DNA of 12,684 nucleotides from Eubacterium sp. (lineage in GTDB: Bacteria > Bacillota > Clostridia > Lachnospirales > CAG-274), in contig JAJBVU010000092.1 in assembly GCA_020859645.1 (NCBI GenBank), positions 1 through 12,684 of the forward strand, written 5' to 3'. The position numbers and the translations under genes were made by a program. The number at the start of each line of letters is the position of its first letter. Positions within the stretch are counted from its first letter, which is position 1. Shown one piece after another: positions 12,027 to 12,684 of this stretch. The notes beneath the pieces are model-generated. The model saw only the letters and a list, made by a program, of their open reading frames with translations, searched no databases and was not told the origin of the DNA.

Positions 12027-12592
12027 TCAGACCTTTTCATTTTTCTCAGCCTCAAGTTCATACAGTGCTTTAAAGAACTTCCGCCCCAAATAACCCGACT
12101 CGGCGACTATGTTAGGGTCTAAACCTTTCAAAGCGAAATAAGCACAAAGAAATACATCCGAATCGGTCTTAATCAGTTTTTTATGTCCAAATCTCCGTCA
12201 ATTACCTCTTTTATCCTGCTGCCTATAAGAGTGATGTCCCCTTTTGCCAAAAATACATTGACAATCTCCTCCGGGTTCTTCTCGCAGCCGTATTCTTCCA
12301 AAAGCTTCTGGTCGTGCAGCTCAGGCAATGCCTCATAACATAAGCTCTGATAAATGTCAATAAGCTTGTCCCCAGGTTCAAAGCTGTTCAAAATCCTGAA
12401 AATCCTCTCCGCCGCCATAGGCTCAATTTTAATAACCTCGGTCTTTTCCTGCTCTTCACCCTCTTCGTCAATGAAAGTCTCTCCGGTCTTAAACTCAACC
12501 TCAAAACCCTCCGACTCCTTCTTGTCCTTCATAGCTTTAAGCTTGAGTAAAGCCTCCAGCCTTCCTTCGTCCCTGACTCTCTTAACAGCCAC
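12027..12592 (-). CDS. Tail assembly chaperone, -1 frameshift fusion product
   Basis: Predicted 188-residue long form analogous to lambda gpGT. After residue 139 the ribosome would slip back one base on A AAA AAC and read 49 more residues (LIKTDSDVFLCAYF..YELEAEKNEKV) to a stop at 12027-12029. The extension has no start codon near its beginning and reads as a compact helical domain. In tailed phages the short and long forms are made in a fixed ratio, and the extension recruits tail tube subunits to the tape measure; that role here is inferred. A module A copy begins 12 nt past the stop. Confidence 0.8.
12173..12196 (-). promoter_or_regulatory. Programmed -1 ribosomal frameshift site
   Basis: The minus strand reads GGAG, ten bases, then ATA AAA AAC TGA. 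A AAA AAC is a canonical X XXY YYZ slippery heptamer in the correct phase (12176-12182), and the in-frame stop is the next codon. The GGAG 10 nt upstream matches the spacing of internal Shine-Dalgarno stimulators such as that of dnaX. Downstream structure is weak (CCG-ATT-CGG). Confidence 0.85.
12173..12592 (-). CDS. Tail assembly chaperone, short form
   Basis: A 139-residue acidic, mostly helical protein with the features of a tail assembly chaperone: a charged N-terminal region, a central GETFIDEEGEEQEKTEV loop, then helical segments through IKEVIDGDLDIKN. It lies first in the transcribed order, right behind a promoter. Normally it would precede the tape measure gene and follow the tail tube; here the capsid gene follows. 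The GTG at 12592 is preceded by GGGAG 11 nt upstream and by the leader GATGTGAC. The stop TGA directly follows the frameshift heptamer. Identification rests on size, tail context and the frameshift signal rather than strong sequence recall. Confidence 0.75.
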   Translation of the reverse strand: MAVKRVRDEGRLEALLKLKAMKDKKESEGFEVEFKTGETFIDEEGEEQEKTEVIKIEPMAAERIFRILNSFEPGDKLIDIYQSLCYEALPELHDQKLLEEYGCEKNPEEIVNVFLAKGDITLIGSRIKEVIDGDLDIKN

Positions 12593-12609
12593 GTCACATC
12601 ACACTCCCT
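12593..12609 (-). promoter_or_regulatory. Conserved translation start leader of the chaperone gene
   Basis: AAGGGAGTGTGATGTGAC directly precedes the GTG. It matches the leader of the sheath gene (GGAGTATGATGCGAC) base for base except for three changes. A start-stop pair, ATG TGA, lies between the Shine-Dalgarno sequence and the GTG. Confidence 0.5.
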
Positions 12610-12636
12610 TCTTTTTCCTAATTTCACCATACTTTA

Positions 12637-12665
12637 ATTATAGTTTTTTTGATTCCATATGTAAA
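12637..12665 (-). promoter_or_regulatory. Sigma-A type promoter upstream of the chaperone
   Basis: On the minus strand: -35 TTTACA, a 17-bp spacer with seven consecutive A residues, and -10 TATAAT. Expected transcription start is near 12630, giving a leader of about 40 nt before the GTG. The surrounding 12610-12684 is very AT-rich and holds no gene. Confidence 0.8.
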
Positions 12666-12684
12666 TAAATATATTTTGCTAATT

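Overview
The window looks like part of a contractile-tailed prophage, or a domesticated phage remnant, in a Gram-positive Clostridia-type host (Bacillota). The support is AGGAG-type ribosome binding sites, frequent GTG and TTG starts, PBSX/XkdK- and XkdM-like tail genes, an ArpU/DUF1492-like regulator, and an amidase carrying a Clostridia-style copper-amine-oxidase-like stalk domain. All credible genes lie on the minus strand, so transcription runs right to left. No host gene, tRNA, rRNA or CRISPR array is visible.

In transcription order (right to left): a sigma-A-like promoter (12637-12665); a tail assembly chaperone with a -1 frameshift extension (12027-12592); HK97-fold major capsid (10674-11798); a truncated duplicate and then a full copy of a possible tail-terminator gene (10050-10660); tail tube (8984-9397); tail sheath (7768-8862); an intrinsic terminator (7691-7720); HK97 gp10-like protein (6962-7519) plus a 3' remnant of a second gp10; large terminase, small zinc-ribbon protein and portal (3293-6495); an ArpU-like regulator (2713-3336); a truncated ORF; then a lysis block of coiled-coil membrane protein, membrane protein, holin and amidase (73-2222). 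Capsid protease, small terminase, tape measure, baseplate, fibres and integrase are not in the window. The gene order is scrambled relative to a normal phage late operon.

The most unusual content is a set of chained-hairpin repeats that fill almost every gap between gene blocks, all in the same orientation (opposite to the genes). I name four modules. Module A (eight copies) is a CTCCCC/GGGGAG hairpin plus a GTC..GAC hairpin ending in GAGAGGTGT. Module B (five fuller copies, two shortened or disrupted, one greatly expanded) runs from GTCGC to three further hairpins and is often joined to A as one unit of about 165 bp. Module C (five copies) runs from TCAGAA to CCGATTC or GGGTTCC. Module D is an AT-rich hairpin with core ATTTTTT..GAAAAAAT, found nested inside the others. 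Stem sequences change between copies while pairing is kept. The element often begins close to a stop codon and ends at the next start codon, where its B edge supplies a Shine-Dalgarno sequence. One B copy lies in frame inside a membrane-protein gene, and three gaps also hold diverged partial copies of the neighbouring gene. Gaps of more than 300 bases (2223-2712, 6496-6961, 9398-10049) consist of these repeats plus gene remnants.
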